From Evansella sp. LMS18 (GTDB lineage: Bacteria > Bacillota > Bacilli > Bacillales > Salisediminibacteriaceae), in NCBI RefSeq assembly GCF_024362785.1, contig NZ_CP093301.1, positions 4,216,001 through 4,280,000 on the forward strand: DNA of 64,000 nucleotides, in the 5' to 3' direction. The position numbers were made by a program, and so were the translations under genes. Numbering within the stretch: the stretch's first letter is position 1; every line of letters begins with the position of its first letter. Shown in pieces: positions 24,876 to 33,695 of this stretch. The notes under the pieces are model-generated. The model had not been told where the DNA came from and did no database searches. It was given only the letters and a program-made list of their open reading frames with translations.

Positions 24876-26528
24876 ATGAGGAGAGATTGGGAAGCAGACG
24901 TTATTTTGATGAGTAATACAGTATTTACAGGTCTTAAAAACGAACCAGAAGCAGCCTCCATTGCCATTAAGGGGAACAGGATCAGAGCGGTGGGACATAA
25001 GGACGAAATATCGTCTTTCATCGGGACCGAGACGAAAGTATATGATTTTGGAGACCAATTAATTATGCCAGGGTTCCATGACTTTCATATTCACCTGATG
25101 ATGGGCAGTATAGAAATGGACAGCGTCAATCTAATGGATGCGAAATCGCAGGAAGAAGCGTTGGAAATGGTCAGGACATTTGCAGAAAGCCGGCCGGAAG
25201 AAGAATGGATCTTAGGATTTGCGTGGGATAATGAAAATTGGGCGGACCCAAAGCTGCCTCATCGTTTCTCCTTAGACAGGGTTGTGAAAGACAGGCCTGT
25301 GATCCTGAGCCACGTGGAGTGCCATCATGCATGGGTGAATAGTAAGGCACTGGAGATGATGGGAATTACTAAACATACCGAGGATCCGCCATTCGGCGAA
25401 TTTGCAAAGGACAGCACAGGGGAATTAACAGGAATTGCTTATGAACACGCAATGATCTTAATGTATGAAGGGGCGTTTAGTTCCTTTTCAGAGGATAAAA
25501 AGGTCACCCTGCTCAGAAATTTCTTTCAGGCGGCTGCAGCCTCAGGTGTTACCTCAGTAAATGATGTATATTTGCCCCAAAGTGGAACTCTGGATGAGTT
25601 CCCAATCTTAAAACAAATGGAGGATAATGGGGAATTAACGGCACGTGTACATTTCTCGCCTCCATTAAACGCTGATTTAGAAAAAGCTGGACAAATTAAA
25701 GAGACATATTCTACAGAAAAACTACAGTTTTCAGGGCTGAAACAGTTTGTTGACGGAGTACTGGGAGGAAGAACAGCCTCCTTACTGGAACCGTATTCCG
25801 ATAAACGGGAAACACATGGCACTACTGCATTTCCTCCGGACAGGATAAGGAAATGGATTGTGGATGCAGACCGTGAAGGTTTCAGAGTGCGTTTACATGC
25901 CATTGGGGACGGGGCTGTCCGCTTAGCATTAGATGCTTATGAAGAGGCACGGAAACTAAACGGAGTACGGGATTCACGCCATACAATTGAACATATAGAA
26001 GTTATTCATAAAGAAGATATAAAGCGCTTTCAGGAACTGGGGGTAATTGCCTCCATGCAGCCGTATCATTTAGCAGCAGCAGAAAAAAGTGTATACACAG
26101 CAAGGATAGGCAAAGATCGGGAAGAGCTTGCTTTTCCAATTAACACGTTGAAAAAGGCAGGAGCAAGGCTGGCATTTGGCACAGACTTTCCTGTTGTTCC
26201 GCTTAATCCTATGTTAGGGGTTTTTAATGCAGTAACGAGGGCTGATATTACTAAGGATCCGGATAATGCATGGAATCAGAATGAGTGTATTACGATTTCT
26301 GAAACATTAAAAGCATATACTTACGGCTCTGCTTACAGTTCGTTCCGTGAACGTGAACTTGGAACGCTGGAGGAAGGGAAGCTTGCAGACATCGTCGTCC
26401 TGGACAAAAATCTGTTTACTATAAAACCGGAAGAAATCCTTTCAGCTAAAGTTAGTTTGACGATCATGGACGGAAAGGCAGTGTACGAGAAAAGTACATC
26501 AGGAGCAGGAACCGTACCAGTAAAGTAA
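24876..26528 (+). CDS. YtcJ-like metal-dependent amidohydrolase
   Basis: 550 residues, amidohydrolase family 3. The metal motif is HDFHIH (His71, His73), followed by the long insert of YtcJ-type proteins, a VDGVLGGRTASLLEPY segment, RLHAIGDGAVRLALD and the HTIEHIEVI/GTDFPV metal positions. Such enzymes hydrolyse amide or formamide bonds of small molecules. Ribosome site AAGGAGG precedes ATG 24876. In the cluster it could provide another entry point by cleaving an N-acyl or cyclic amide (inference). Confidence 0.83.
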   Translation: MRRDWEADVILMSNTVFTGLKNEPEAASIAIKGNRIRAVGHKDEISSFIGTETKVYDFGDQLIMPGFHDFHIHLMMGSIEMDSVNLMDAKSQEEALEMVRTFAESRPEEEWILGFAWDNENWADPKLPHRFSLDRVVKDRPVILSHVECHHAWVNSKALEMMGITKHTEDPPFGEFAKDSTGELTGIAYEHAMILMYEGAFSSFSEDKKVTLLRNFFQAAAASGVTSVNDVYLPQSGTLDEFPILKQMEDNGELTARVHFSPPLNADLEKAGQIKETYSTEKLQFSGLKQFVDGVLGGRTASLLEPYSDKRETHGTTAFPPDRIRKWIVDADREGFRVRLHAIGDGAVRLALDAYEEARKLNGVRDSRHTIEHIEVIHKEDIKRFQELGVIASMQPYHLAAAEKSVYTARIGKDREELAFPINTLKKAGARLAFGTDFPVVPLNPMLGVFNAVTRADITKDPDNAWNQNECITISETLKAYTYGSAYSSFRERELGTLEEGKLADIVVLDKNLFTIKPEEILSAKVSLTIMDGKAVYEKSTSGAGTVPVK

Positions 26529-26637
26529 TAGGCATGGAAGTTCTGAAAGATATAGAGAACGTCTAGAAATATTTTTTTCAGCTAAAAATTCCGAATATTT
26601 ACAAATATCAATAAAATGGATAAAAAGGGGTGTTAGT

Positions 26638-27999
26638 ATGGAGGTAGCGGAAACATACGGGATAATCAGCCTCATACCAGTAGCAGTAGTTATAATAGCT
26701 GCTATTATAACGAAAAAAGCAACGGAGTCCCTGATACTTGGAACCTTTGTCGCTGCAATCATTTTAGCAGGAGGGGACTTTTGGAATACGTGGTTTGATT
26801 ATACCCTTACTGAGATTGGAGATTCAGCTTACTATATTATAATGTTTGGTATGTTTGGAGCAATGATAAGGATTCTTAAGAACTCGGGCTCTGCATTAGG
26901 GTTTACAGACATCGGCGCCAAGGTGGCTAAATCAAGAAACAAATCATTGTTACTTACCTGGCTGTTTGGGATCCTGATTTTTGTAGACGATTATCTCAAT
27001 TCTTTGAGTGTCGGTGTGGCAATGCAGAATATAACAGATAAATTCAAAGTTTCCAGAGAGTTTCTGGCTTTTATCGTCAACTCCACTGGTGCAGCTATCT
27101 GTATTTTAGTGCCATTTTCCACCTGGGCGATCCTATACGCTGCTCAGATAGAAGAAGTTGGTGTAGTTGCTGGTGTATCAGGCTTTATGGCATATGTTAA
27201 TTCCATTCCATATATGCTTTATGCCTGGATAGCAGTACTGATCGTTCCATTTTTTATTTTTGGTCTCATTCCATTTTTCGGACCAATGAAAAAAGCAGAA
27301 GCGAGGGCAGCTGCAGGCAGGGTATTACCAGAAGAATATAAAGCAGGGGAAGAAGAAGAGGAAATTGCCGCCACAACAGAAAAATCCAGTGCCTGGAATT
27401 TTATTGTTCCGCTGCTGGCTTTAATCGGAATAACTATTTATTCATCGGATATCGTTCTCGGTGTGATTATAGCAATAGTAGTAGCGTTTGTGATGCTTTT
27501 CGTTCAGCGGTTAATGACATTTGGCCAATTAGCGGACAATATTATAGGCGGGTTTAAAGACATGCTTTATGTTACAATGCTCGTCCTTTCAGCGTTCGTA
27601 CTCCAGAAATTTAATGATGACTTAGGCCTTACACCATATGTAATTGATCAGGTAACACCAATCCTCAGTCCAGCCTTATTCCCAGTAGTGACGTTTATAG
27701 TCATTTCAATTTTAGCCTTTGCTACAGGAAGCTTCTGGGGAGTCGCAGCGATTTCATTTCCAATTATACTGCCGATTGCTCTCGCAATGGGAGTAGACCC
27801 ATATTTAGCAATAGGAACTGTCGCGGCAGCTACAGCCTTTGGAAGCCATGCATGCTTTTATGGTGATGCAGTAACAGTAACATGTGCAGCCGTAGGCATA
27901 AAAAATATCGATTATGCAAGAACATCTTTATTACTCATTATCGTACCATTTGTTTTAGGTATAGCCGGCTATCTGGTACTAGGTTTCATTATGGCATAG
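26638..27999 (+). CDS. NhaC-family antiporter-like transporter (second)
   Basis: 453 residues and about 10-12 hydrophobic segments. Motifs such as FVDDYLNSLSVGVAMQ (about 115-130) and FGSHACFYGDAVTVTCAA (about 401-418) are typical of the NhaC-like superfamily, in the branch closer to amino-acid or dicarboxylate exchangers. There is a charged cytoplasmic loop (EEYKAGEEEEEIAATTEK) in the middle. Ribosome site AAAAGGGGTGTT before ATG 26638. Last gene of the sigma-54 cluster; a likely importer or exchanger for the catabolised compound. It differs clearly from the transporter at 14233. Confidence 0.82.
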   Translation: MEVAETYGIISLIPVAVVIIAAIITKKATESLILGTFVAAIILAGGDFWNTWFDYTLTEIGDSAYYIIMFGMFGAMIRILKNSGSALGFTDIGAKVAKSRNKSLLLTWLFGILIFVDDYLNSLSVGVAMQNITDKFKVSREFLAFIVNSTGAAICILVPFSTWAILYAAQIEEVGVVAGVSGFMAYVNSIPYMLYAWIAVLIVPFFIFGLIPFFGPMKKAEARAAAGRVLPEEYKAGEEEEEIAATTEKSSAWNFIVPLLALIGITIYSSDIVLGVIIAIVVAFVMLFVQRLMTFGQLADNIIGGFKDMLYVTMLVLSAFVLQKFNDDLGLTPYVIDQVTPILSPALFPVVTFIVISILAFATGSFWGVAAISFPIILPIALAMGVDPYLAIGTVAAATAFGSHACFYGDAVTVTCAAVGIKNIDYARTSLLLIIVPFVLGIAGYLVLGFIMA

Positions 28000-28222
28000 G
28001 TGGGACAAGGAGACTGGAAGAAAATGGGGAGCACACAGCGTGAATAACAATAATTGATTTCATGGAATACTATGCAGGTACTCGAAAAGATAGTAGCTCA
28101 TCTCTTCATAAGGATGATGCAAAGACAGAAGATATTTCTTATTCAGAGGCGCCAAATTTGAAGGGCCATGAAGTATAATGCATGCTGTGCTCTCATAGTT
28201 ATCCTGATAAACGTATGCACTA

Positions 28223-28262
28223 AACCTTATGAGGAGACTCTTTCCCCATAAGGTTTTTCTCT
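28223..28262 (+). terminator. Rho-independent terminator
   Basis: AACCTTATG and CATAAGGTT enclose a GGAGACTCTTTCCCC loop that can itself pair, followed by TTTTCTCTTTTTTTT. It probably ends the catabolic cluster transcript. Confidence 0.75.
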
Positions 28263-28348
28263 TTTTTTTAATTGTCATCCTGCCGACTGCACAAAAGAGA
28301 TTTAATCACCATAATTTGTTCGTTCCTTGTGCCTAATACTCCCCTCTT

Positions 28349-28400
28349 GGGACGGAGTACCTGTCCCTTTGTAACTGACAAATTCCAGGGCGGGGTGACT
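28349..28400. repeat. Dispersed repeat, reverse orientation
   Basis: GGGACGGAGTACCTGTCCC is followed by GACAAATTCCAGGGCGGGGT; the second part is the reverse complement of the CACCCGGAATTTGTCG block at 8473-8488. This is the rightmost clear copy before the AT-rich defence island. Confidence 0.6.
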
Positions 28401-28496
28401 GTGAACCTAACGAGAAGCACCAAAAAAGACCATATCAAAGTTTTTATGGTCTATGTCTAAGGTCTCTAAAATGTTTATTTAAATTTCACCTGGGAA

Positions 28497-28933
28497 AATA
28501 TTTTGAAGAAATAATCTAATACATTGAAATGATAAGCGAATTTACAGATCAACCTGAAAAAACAAAAAAGAAAATACTAGCTTCTATTCTTTTGAATAAA
28601 TCAAGGAAATGTGCTCGCTCTAAAGCGAGAAGAGACACAGGTACAAGGACTTCGATACCATCATTGGAGATTCTTACGGTATAAGACATGGAGAAACCGT
28701 TTTACACCACAACTGAAGCTGCACAAAAACTAGGTTTTAGTGATCAAACGATCCGAAGAATGTGTGAAAGCGGAAAAATGAAAGAGGCCAGCCGTTCTGA
28801 AGGTGGTCACTGGAGGATCCCTGCCGAATACTTCGCAACAACAAGAAAACAAGATAGAAAAGTGGATACCATTTTCTTGCATCTTGATAAAAGAGACAAA
28901 GAGTCGGGGGATGCAGATGAATTCGCTCTTTAA
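28497..28933 (+). pseudogene. Truncated second copy of the HTH antitoxin gene
   Basis: The stretch 28497-28660 matches 10920-11065 of the intact antitoxin gene almost base for base, but the N-terminal coding part is missing and stops interrupt it. From ATG 28688 an 81-codon frame remains that encodes only the HTH domain (TTTEAAQKLGFSDQTIRRMC, then RSEGGHWRIPAEYF). A short HTH protein might still be made, but no good ribosome site precedes it. Confidence 0.8.
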
Positions 28934-29270
28934 TTCAGAGCAGCATCCCCAGAGAGTTTTCCCGGATACTACTGTTTTATGTGGTGCCATTAGAAAGGAT
29001 GGATAATCGAAAAATCATACAAGCTGCTCGATTACCTGGGATTTTCAATCCTATTCTCTCCCGCGTCTGCTTATTCGAATTCTTGAAGAAAACGCATAGC
29101 GGAATTGGCAAAGCAGAAAAAAATGATCAAATATACACTATGGGAAGTTGATTCCTTTTGATTTTGTATATCCTGTTTTAGATCATTATAACGAATTACC
29201 GGTCAACAGCGTTGTTGGTCGATACAACCTCGAAACAAGACTTCTTGAGAACCGCCCAATAGGTCCCGAC
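28911..29270 (+). pseudogene. Decayed second copy of the PIN toxin gene
   Basis: Matches 11335-11690: the start (ATGCAGATGAATTCGCTC), the RVFPDTTVLCGAIRKDG segment, LLFEFLKKTHSGIGKAEKN and the block that follows. Several small deletions put the parts in different frames, and the copy stops abruptly near 29270 (after AACCGCCCAATAGGT), losing the C-terminal half. It is more degraded than the copy at 11335, and its end coincides with the start of the defence island. Confidence 0.78.
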
Positions 29271-29347
29271 TACTAACTAGATCTTCTGTTAATAGGGAGA
29301 TTTTACCAATAAAACGTAAATAAATAGTATAAAAAAAGAGTTGATGG

Positions 29348-29390
29348 GACAGATTCAATATCGCTTAGTGTCAGCGACATTGAATCTGTC
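29348..29390. terminator. Long imperfect hairpin at the left edge of the defence island
   Basis: GACAGATTCAAT and ATTGAATCTGTC enclose a second small stem (CGCT/AGCG). Only a short T-run follows, so it may be a weak terminator or a mobile-element end. Confidence 0.5.
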
Positions 29391-29524
29391 TCTGGTAAAT
29401 TAACCTTTTCTTTCTGCCATACTTCTAATATGTTAGAATAATATTATACATTTTATGGAACTTTGAATAATTAATAATACATATCAAATTTTGTTGCTCA
29501 GGTGTAAAAAAGGGGGGGGCTTGG

Positions 29525-30511
29525 GTGAGTCACAGATTAAAAGTTGGAGAGCTGAAAGAACCGTATTTAACAGATGAAGAAATCTGGAGAACTTTTACCA
29601 TAGTCTTGTCCAATAAATCGGTTAAATCCTCTACATATAAGTATGCATTAATAAAATCACTTATTGAAAATCTGTATCAGGCAAATGATCAATTTGAGCT
29701 GACATATGATCAACTGGCTTACTCATTCACAAAAATTTACTGGAATTTAATTGTACATCATGACTTAATCAGGCAGAACACAGGTAAAAATGCCAGAGTG
29801 GTCACTATTATTAAAGACATACAAACTAAATATGCCATTCCTTCTGAATTTAGTTTTGACAAGATTGATCCTGGTATTCAGGTGAAACTCGTTAGTAAAG
29901 TTAAATCTGTAATGAAGATAAATGTGTATGGTGCTCTATACGGTGATACAAGAGGAAGGTTCTATGCTTTTAATCATCAGCAGGAATATTTTCAGTTAAA
30001 CCCTACTGTGTATACTTTCATGCTGAATTATCAGAGACTTATAGTTAATTTAACCAATTACCATATGGCATCAATGATTGAAGATTTGAATGAAGTGCCG
30101 AGTGTTAATTATCTCCTCGGTAAGGTAGAGAGCATCGCGAAGCGTTCCTCCTTAAGATCTTATGAAAAAATATTACTGAATTACTTTGAAGCATGCTGTT
30201 TCTATTGTGGAAAAGCCCTAAGTGATCAAAAGAGAGAAACTCATGTTGATCACTTTATTCCTTGGTCCTTCGTTCAGTCTGATAACTTATGGAATCTCGT
30301 CTTATCGTGTAACCGTTGTAATAGCTCCAAAAGTGATAAACTGCCGGAAAAGCTTTTTCTCGAATACTTAATAGAGAGAAATCATGAATTGAATACTAAA
30401 CATGATAATGAAGACGTTTCCAGCCTGATGACTAACTATAAAGATAATAAGATAATAATGCTCTATGATTATTCTATAAAAAATGGCTTTGATATAATTT
30501 GGAGTCCTTAA
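29525..30511 (+). CDS. HNH endonuclease
   Basis: 328 residues from GTG 29525 behind a G-rich ribosome site. The C-terminal part is a zinc-supported HNH nuclease: Cys225/Cys228 (CFYC), His240-Val-Asp242-His243 followed by FIPW, then LSCNRCNSSKSD with Cys262/Cys265. The N-terminal 210 residues are helical and unlike anything I recognise; they may recognise DNA or sense infection. It stands alone 370 bp before the paraMORC operon and is the first gene of the island, so it is probably a stand-alone restriction or defence nuclease. Confidence 0.85.
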   Translation: MSHRLKVGELKEPYLTDEEIWRTFTIVLSNKSVKSSTYKYALIKSLIENLYQANDQFELTYDQLAYSFTKIYWNLIVHHDLIRQNTGKNARVVTIIKDIQTKYAIPSEFSFDKIDPGIQVKLVSKVKSVMKINVYGALYGDTRGRFYAFNHQQEYFQLNPTVYTFMLNYQRLIVNLTNYHMASMIEDLNEVPSVNYLLGKVESIAKRSSLRSYEKILLNYFEACCFYCGKALSDQKRETHVDHFIPWSFVQSDNLWNLVLSCNRCNSSKSDKLPEKLFLEYLIERNHELNTKHDNEDVSSLMTNYKDNKIIMLYDYSIKNGFDIIWSP

Positions 30512-30881
30512 TATATTGTTGCCTTTACGATAAAAGCATATTAAATGACCAAGGGTAAAGTTTAAACTGGTTTCCAATAGTTATCAAGCGTGGAGGTATT
30601 TTTTATCATCTGGCGAAATAATATATGAATAGTTCCTTTATTTAACCACATTGAGTGTATGTAGAGGATATATTTGTATAATAAAATACTAAAATATATA
30701 TTAAACTAGTGGTTTTGCAGTAAAAAAAAGTCCGAATTATTTAATTAATTGATTTAACTTTTGTTTATATAAACAAATTCACATTCTATTACTGTATTTA
30801 CCTCTTGATATTCTATACATAAATTGTAAAAATATTATATAGCAAAAGAACGGTTTTCATTTTAAAAATATATATATAAAC
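30512..30881. other. AT-rich promoter region of the paraMORC operon
   Basis: 370 bases of very AT-rich sequence with no ORF. The only clear structure is the 18-bp palindrome at 30760-30777. Promoter boxes cannot be chosen with confidence in such AT-rich DNA. Confidence 0.55.
30760..30777. promoter_or_regulatory. Perfect 18-bp palindrome, possible operator
   Basis: TTTGTTTATATAAACAAA is fully self-complementary and lies 137 bases before the operon's first start codon. A dimeric repressor could bind here. No obvious regulator gene is linked in the operon. Confidence 0.45.
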
Positions 30882-30896
30882 ATGGGGGAGTTATTA

Positions 30897-33695
30897 ATGA
30901 TTGACATAAATAAACCTAGTGCGGATAAATACAGGGAATGGGTAAGAATGGCCAGGAATAATGGAATAGATTGGAGAAAGATATATTACGCCAACGGTGA
31001 GTCTGAAACTTATTTAATACAGTTTTTAGAAACTCAAAAAATGAATAACTTTTGGGCGATTGATTTAACTCCGGAAGATTGGTATAAAATAGTGGATTCT
31101 GAGAAGGAGTCTGAAGAAGAAAGTGTCAACCTTGAAATAATGAACCGGAGTGCTGAATTAGTAGATATCAGCCAAGATAATAAAGTTAACGTACCTACAG
31201 TCCCTCAATCTTCATGGCAGTTATATAAACAGAATTTATTGGATAATGGATTTAATAAAAATGCCGTGGAAGATATTGAGAAAGCATCTATCTCTATTTT
31301 AAAGAAGTTAAATAATAACACAGTCGAGACCGGACCTGTTAAGGGTTTGGTAGTTGGTAATGTTCAATCTGGAAAAACTGCAAATATGGCTGGATTAATG
31401 GCCATGGCTGCAGATTGGGGATGGAACTTTTTTGTAGTATTATCAGGTACTGTGGAGAACCTGAGAAAGCAGACTCAAAGCAGACTCAACAGAGATTTGA
31501 ACAGACCCGGGAATGTCAACTGGCTGCCACTGGAACATCTCTCGAAGCACACTGAAACGGGAAAGAGAGCACAGGATCTTCACTTTGAAGATAGCCGAAG
31601 AAATGCTTATTTTAATGTATGTTTGAAAAACAGTACTAGACTAAAAAATTTAATAGAATGGATGCAGAAAGACGAAAATAAATATCAGCAAATGAAGGTC
31701 CTCGTTATTGATGATGAAGCTGATCAGGCGAGTATTAATACTGCAGATATAAATTCAGATGAAAGAGCAAGAATAAACAGTTTAATAGTTAATTTAGTTG
31801 AGGGCAACAAACCAAACGGCAGGGCAGTTAACAGTAAAGTAATGTCAATGAATTATATTAGCTATACTGCGACTCCTTATGCTAACTTTTTAAATGAATC
31901 AACTCCTGAATCTTTGTATCCGAAAAACTTTATAAAAACCTTAAATACATCTAATGAATATTTTGGACCTAAGGAAATTTTTGGTCTGGAAGGTGTAGAA
32001 GGATATGATGGGTTAAATATAGTAAGAACTATAAATGAAGAAGATGAAGATCAGATAAAAATGCTTCACGAAGGAGAAACAGACAGCCTGCCTGAAAGCA
32101 TGAAAAATTCAATTTGCTGGTTTTTATGCTCAACTGCCTCTATGAAATTAAATGGTTACAAAAAACCAATTAGTATGATGGTTCACACAAGTCAAAAACA
32201 AAACCATCACCGACAAGTAGCGGGTGCTATTAAAAATTGGCTGTATACAGAGGATAAAGAAAAAATCTTAAATAAGTGTAAATCTGTTTGGCTTAAAGAA
32301 ACATCTGAATTTACAATTGAGACATTCAGAGAATCATATAAAAACTATGGGAAAACCGACGATAAAATTATTCAATATCCAAAATTTCGTGAAATTGAAG
32401 GGATAATCTTAACCTTAATTAAAGAAGTTACACATATCCCCCTAGATGAAGATGAAGAGCTAGATTACCATGAGAATATTCATTTGTGTGTTGATAACTG
32501 TGCCAATAATGGTATAAATGATGAAAACATGCATGTCAGACTGGCTTATCCTACTTCTGAAAAAAATAAAGAACTGGATCATGCTACAGCGTTTATTATA
32601 GTTGGAGGTACCACACTCTCTCGTGGTCTGACTATTGAAGGACTGGTAAGCACATATTTTCGAAGGACTACTCAACAGGCTGACAGTTTAATGCAGATGG
32701 GGAGATGGTTTGGTTACAGACCTTCATACGAACTTTTCCCCAGAATATGGATGACAGATGATACAATTGAAAAATTTACATTTCTTTCAACCCTGGAATA
32801 TGAATTAAGAGAAGATTTATATCAGTTTTCCCTTGCGGGTGCAGATCCTTCTGTTTATGGCCCCAGGGTGAAAAATACACCAAAAGTATCCTGGATGAGG
32901 GTTACTGCAAGAAACCGTATGCAGATGGCAAGAGAGATAGAAATTGATTTCACTGGAACAAGCGCACAAACAATAGTATTTGAAAATAATCCAGCTGTAC
33001 TTCAAAAAAACATTAATGTCACTGAAGCATTTTTAAATGTTCTGGGTGTTGCAGAAGTTTCTGATTTAAACAACTCTTTTATATTTAGAAATATTGATTT
33101 TAATATAATCAAAGAAAGCCTTCTTGACAAGTTTATTTTGGAGTACGGACCAAGTGTTTTTAATAACGTTGAAGCATTTGGAGAATGGATAAATCAAGTT
33201 ACAAAGACAGGAAAAATGAATAAATGGAATGTTATTGTTGCAGGTACAGGTACAGTAAATGATGAAAAAAATGAATGGAACCTTCCGTTTGGTTCTGTAG
33301 GTGTTGTAAACAGATCCAGAAAAAATATAAAAAAGAAGGACCAAAATATTATTAATATAGGTGTTTTACGGGCACCAAAGGATTTACTGGCAGATGTGAA
33401 AGAAAAAGATTTGCCGGAAGATTTAAAGGGAGTTTATAAAAATTCAAAGATAGATCCTTCTGAAATAAGGAGTAAAGCTGGTCTTGCTAATACACCTCAA
33501 CTGCTTATTTACAGAATTGATAAAAATTCAAAAGCTATGAAAAATACAAAGTTGAGAGAAGATTTAAATGCCTGTGAAGATATAATTGGTCTTTGCTTAA
33601 CAATTCCCGGCATAAGGTCTGCAAATAATTTATATGGAGCCTTACAGGTGAAGATTGTTGACAATGGTAGACAAGAATGGAGTCATGATGAATGA
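30897..33695 (+). CDS. Z1-domain superfamily II helicase-like ATPase of a paraMORC defence system
   Basis: 932 residues from ATG 30897, which has GGGGGAG 6 bases upstream (that site lies inside the frame opening at 30882, so the earlier ATG is unlikely). Motifs: GNVQSGKT (154-161, Walker A), VLVIDDEAD (about 268-276, Walker B), YTATPYANF (motif III-like), GGTTLSRGLTIEGL and QMGRWFGYR (motifs V and VI). This is the Z1 family, known from prokaryotic MORC-type restriction neighbourhoods. It should couple ATP hydrolysis to DNA translocation or remodelling. It overlaps the GHKL gene by 4 bp. Confidence 0.88.
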   Translation: MIDINKPSADKYREWVRMARNNGIDWRKIYYANGESETYLIQFLETQKMNNFWAIDLTPEDWYKIVDSEKESEEESVNLEIMNRSAELVDISQDNKVNVPTVPQSSWQLYKQNLLDNGFNKNAVEDIEKASISILKKLNNNTVETGPVKGLVVGNVQSGKTANMAGLMAMAADWGWNFFVVLSGTVENLRKQTQSRLNRDLNRPGNVNWLPLEHLSKHTETGKRAQDLHFEDSRRNAYFNVCLKNSTRLKNLIEWMQKDENKYQQMKVLVIDDEADQASINTADINSDERARINSLIVNLVEGNKPNGRAVNSKVMSMNYISYTATPYANFLNESTPESLYPKNFIKTLNTSNEYFGPKEIFGLEGVEGYDGLNIVRTINEEDEDQIKMLHEGETDSLPESMKNSICWFLCSTASMKLNGYKKPISMMVHTSQKQNHHRQVAGAIKNWLYTEDKEKILNKCKSVWLKETSEFTIETFRESYKNYGKTDDKIIQYPKFREIEGIILTLIKEVTHIPLDEDEELDYHENIHLCVDNCANNGINDENMHVRLAYPTSEKNKELDHATAFIIVGGTTLSRGLTIEGLVSTYFRRTTQQADSLMQMGRWFGYRPSYELFPRIWMTDDTIEKFTFLSTLEYELREDLYQFSLAGADPSVYGPRVKNTPKVSWMRVTARNRMQMAREIEIDFTGTSAQTIVFENNPAVLQKNINVTEAFLNVLGVAEVSDLNNSFIFRNIDFNIIKESLLDKFILEYGPSVFNNVEAFGEWINQVTKTGKMNKWNVIVAGTGTVNDEKNEWNLPFGSVGVVNRSRKNIKKKDQNIINIGVLRAPKDLLADVKEKDLPEDLKGVYKNSKIDPSEIRSKAGLANTPQLLIYRIDKNSKAMKNTKLREDLNACEDIIGLCLTIPGIRSANNLYGALQVKIVDNGRQEWSHDE

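Larger units (their letters stand above)
28000..28496. other. Intergenic stretch with decayed sequence, no supported gene
   Basis: About 500 bases after the transporter. It contains a terminator at 28223-28262 and a reverse-oriented dispersed repeat at 28349-28400. Open frames here (for example ATG 28062, 38 codons) lack ribosome sites. The right end runs into the truncated HTH antitoxin copy. Confidence 0.6.

Noticed and set aside
28062-28178. 38-codon ORF in the gap after the second NhaC-like gene
   Set aside because: No ribosome site, no recognisable features, and surrounded by decayed sequence.
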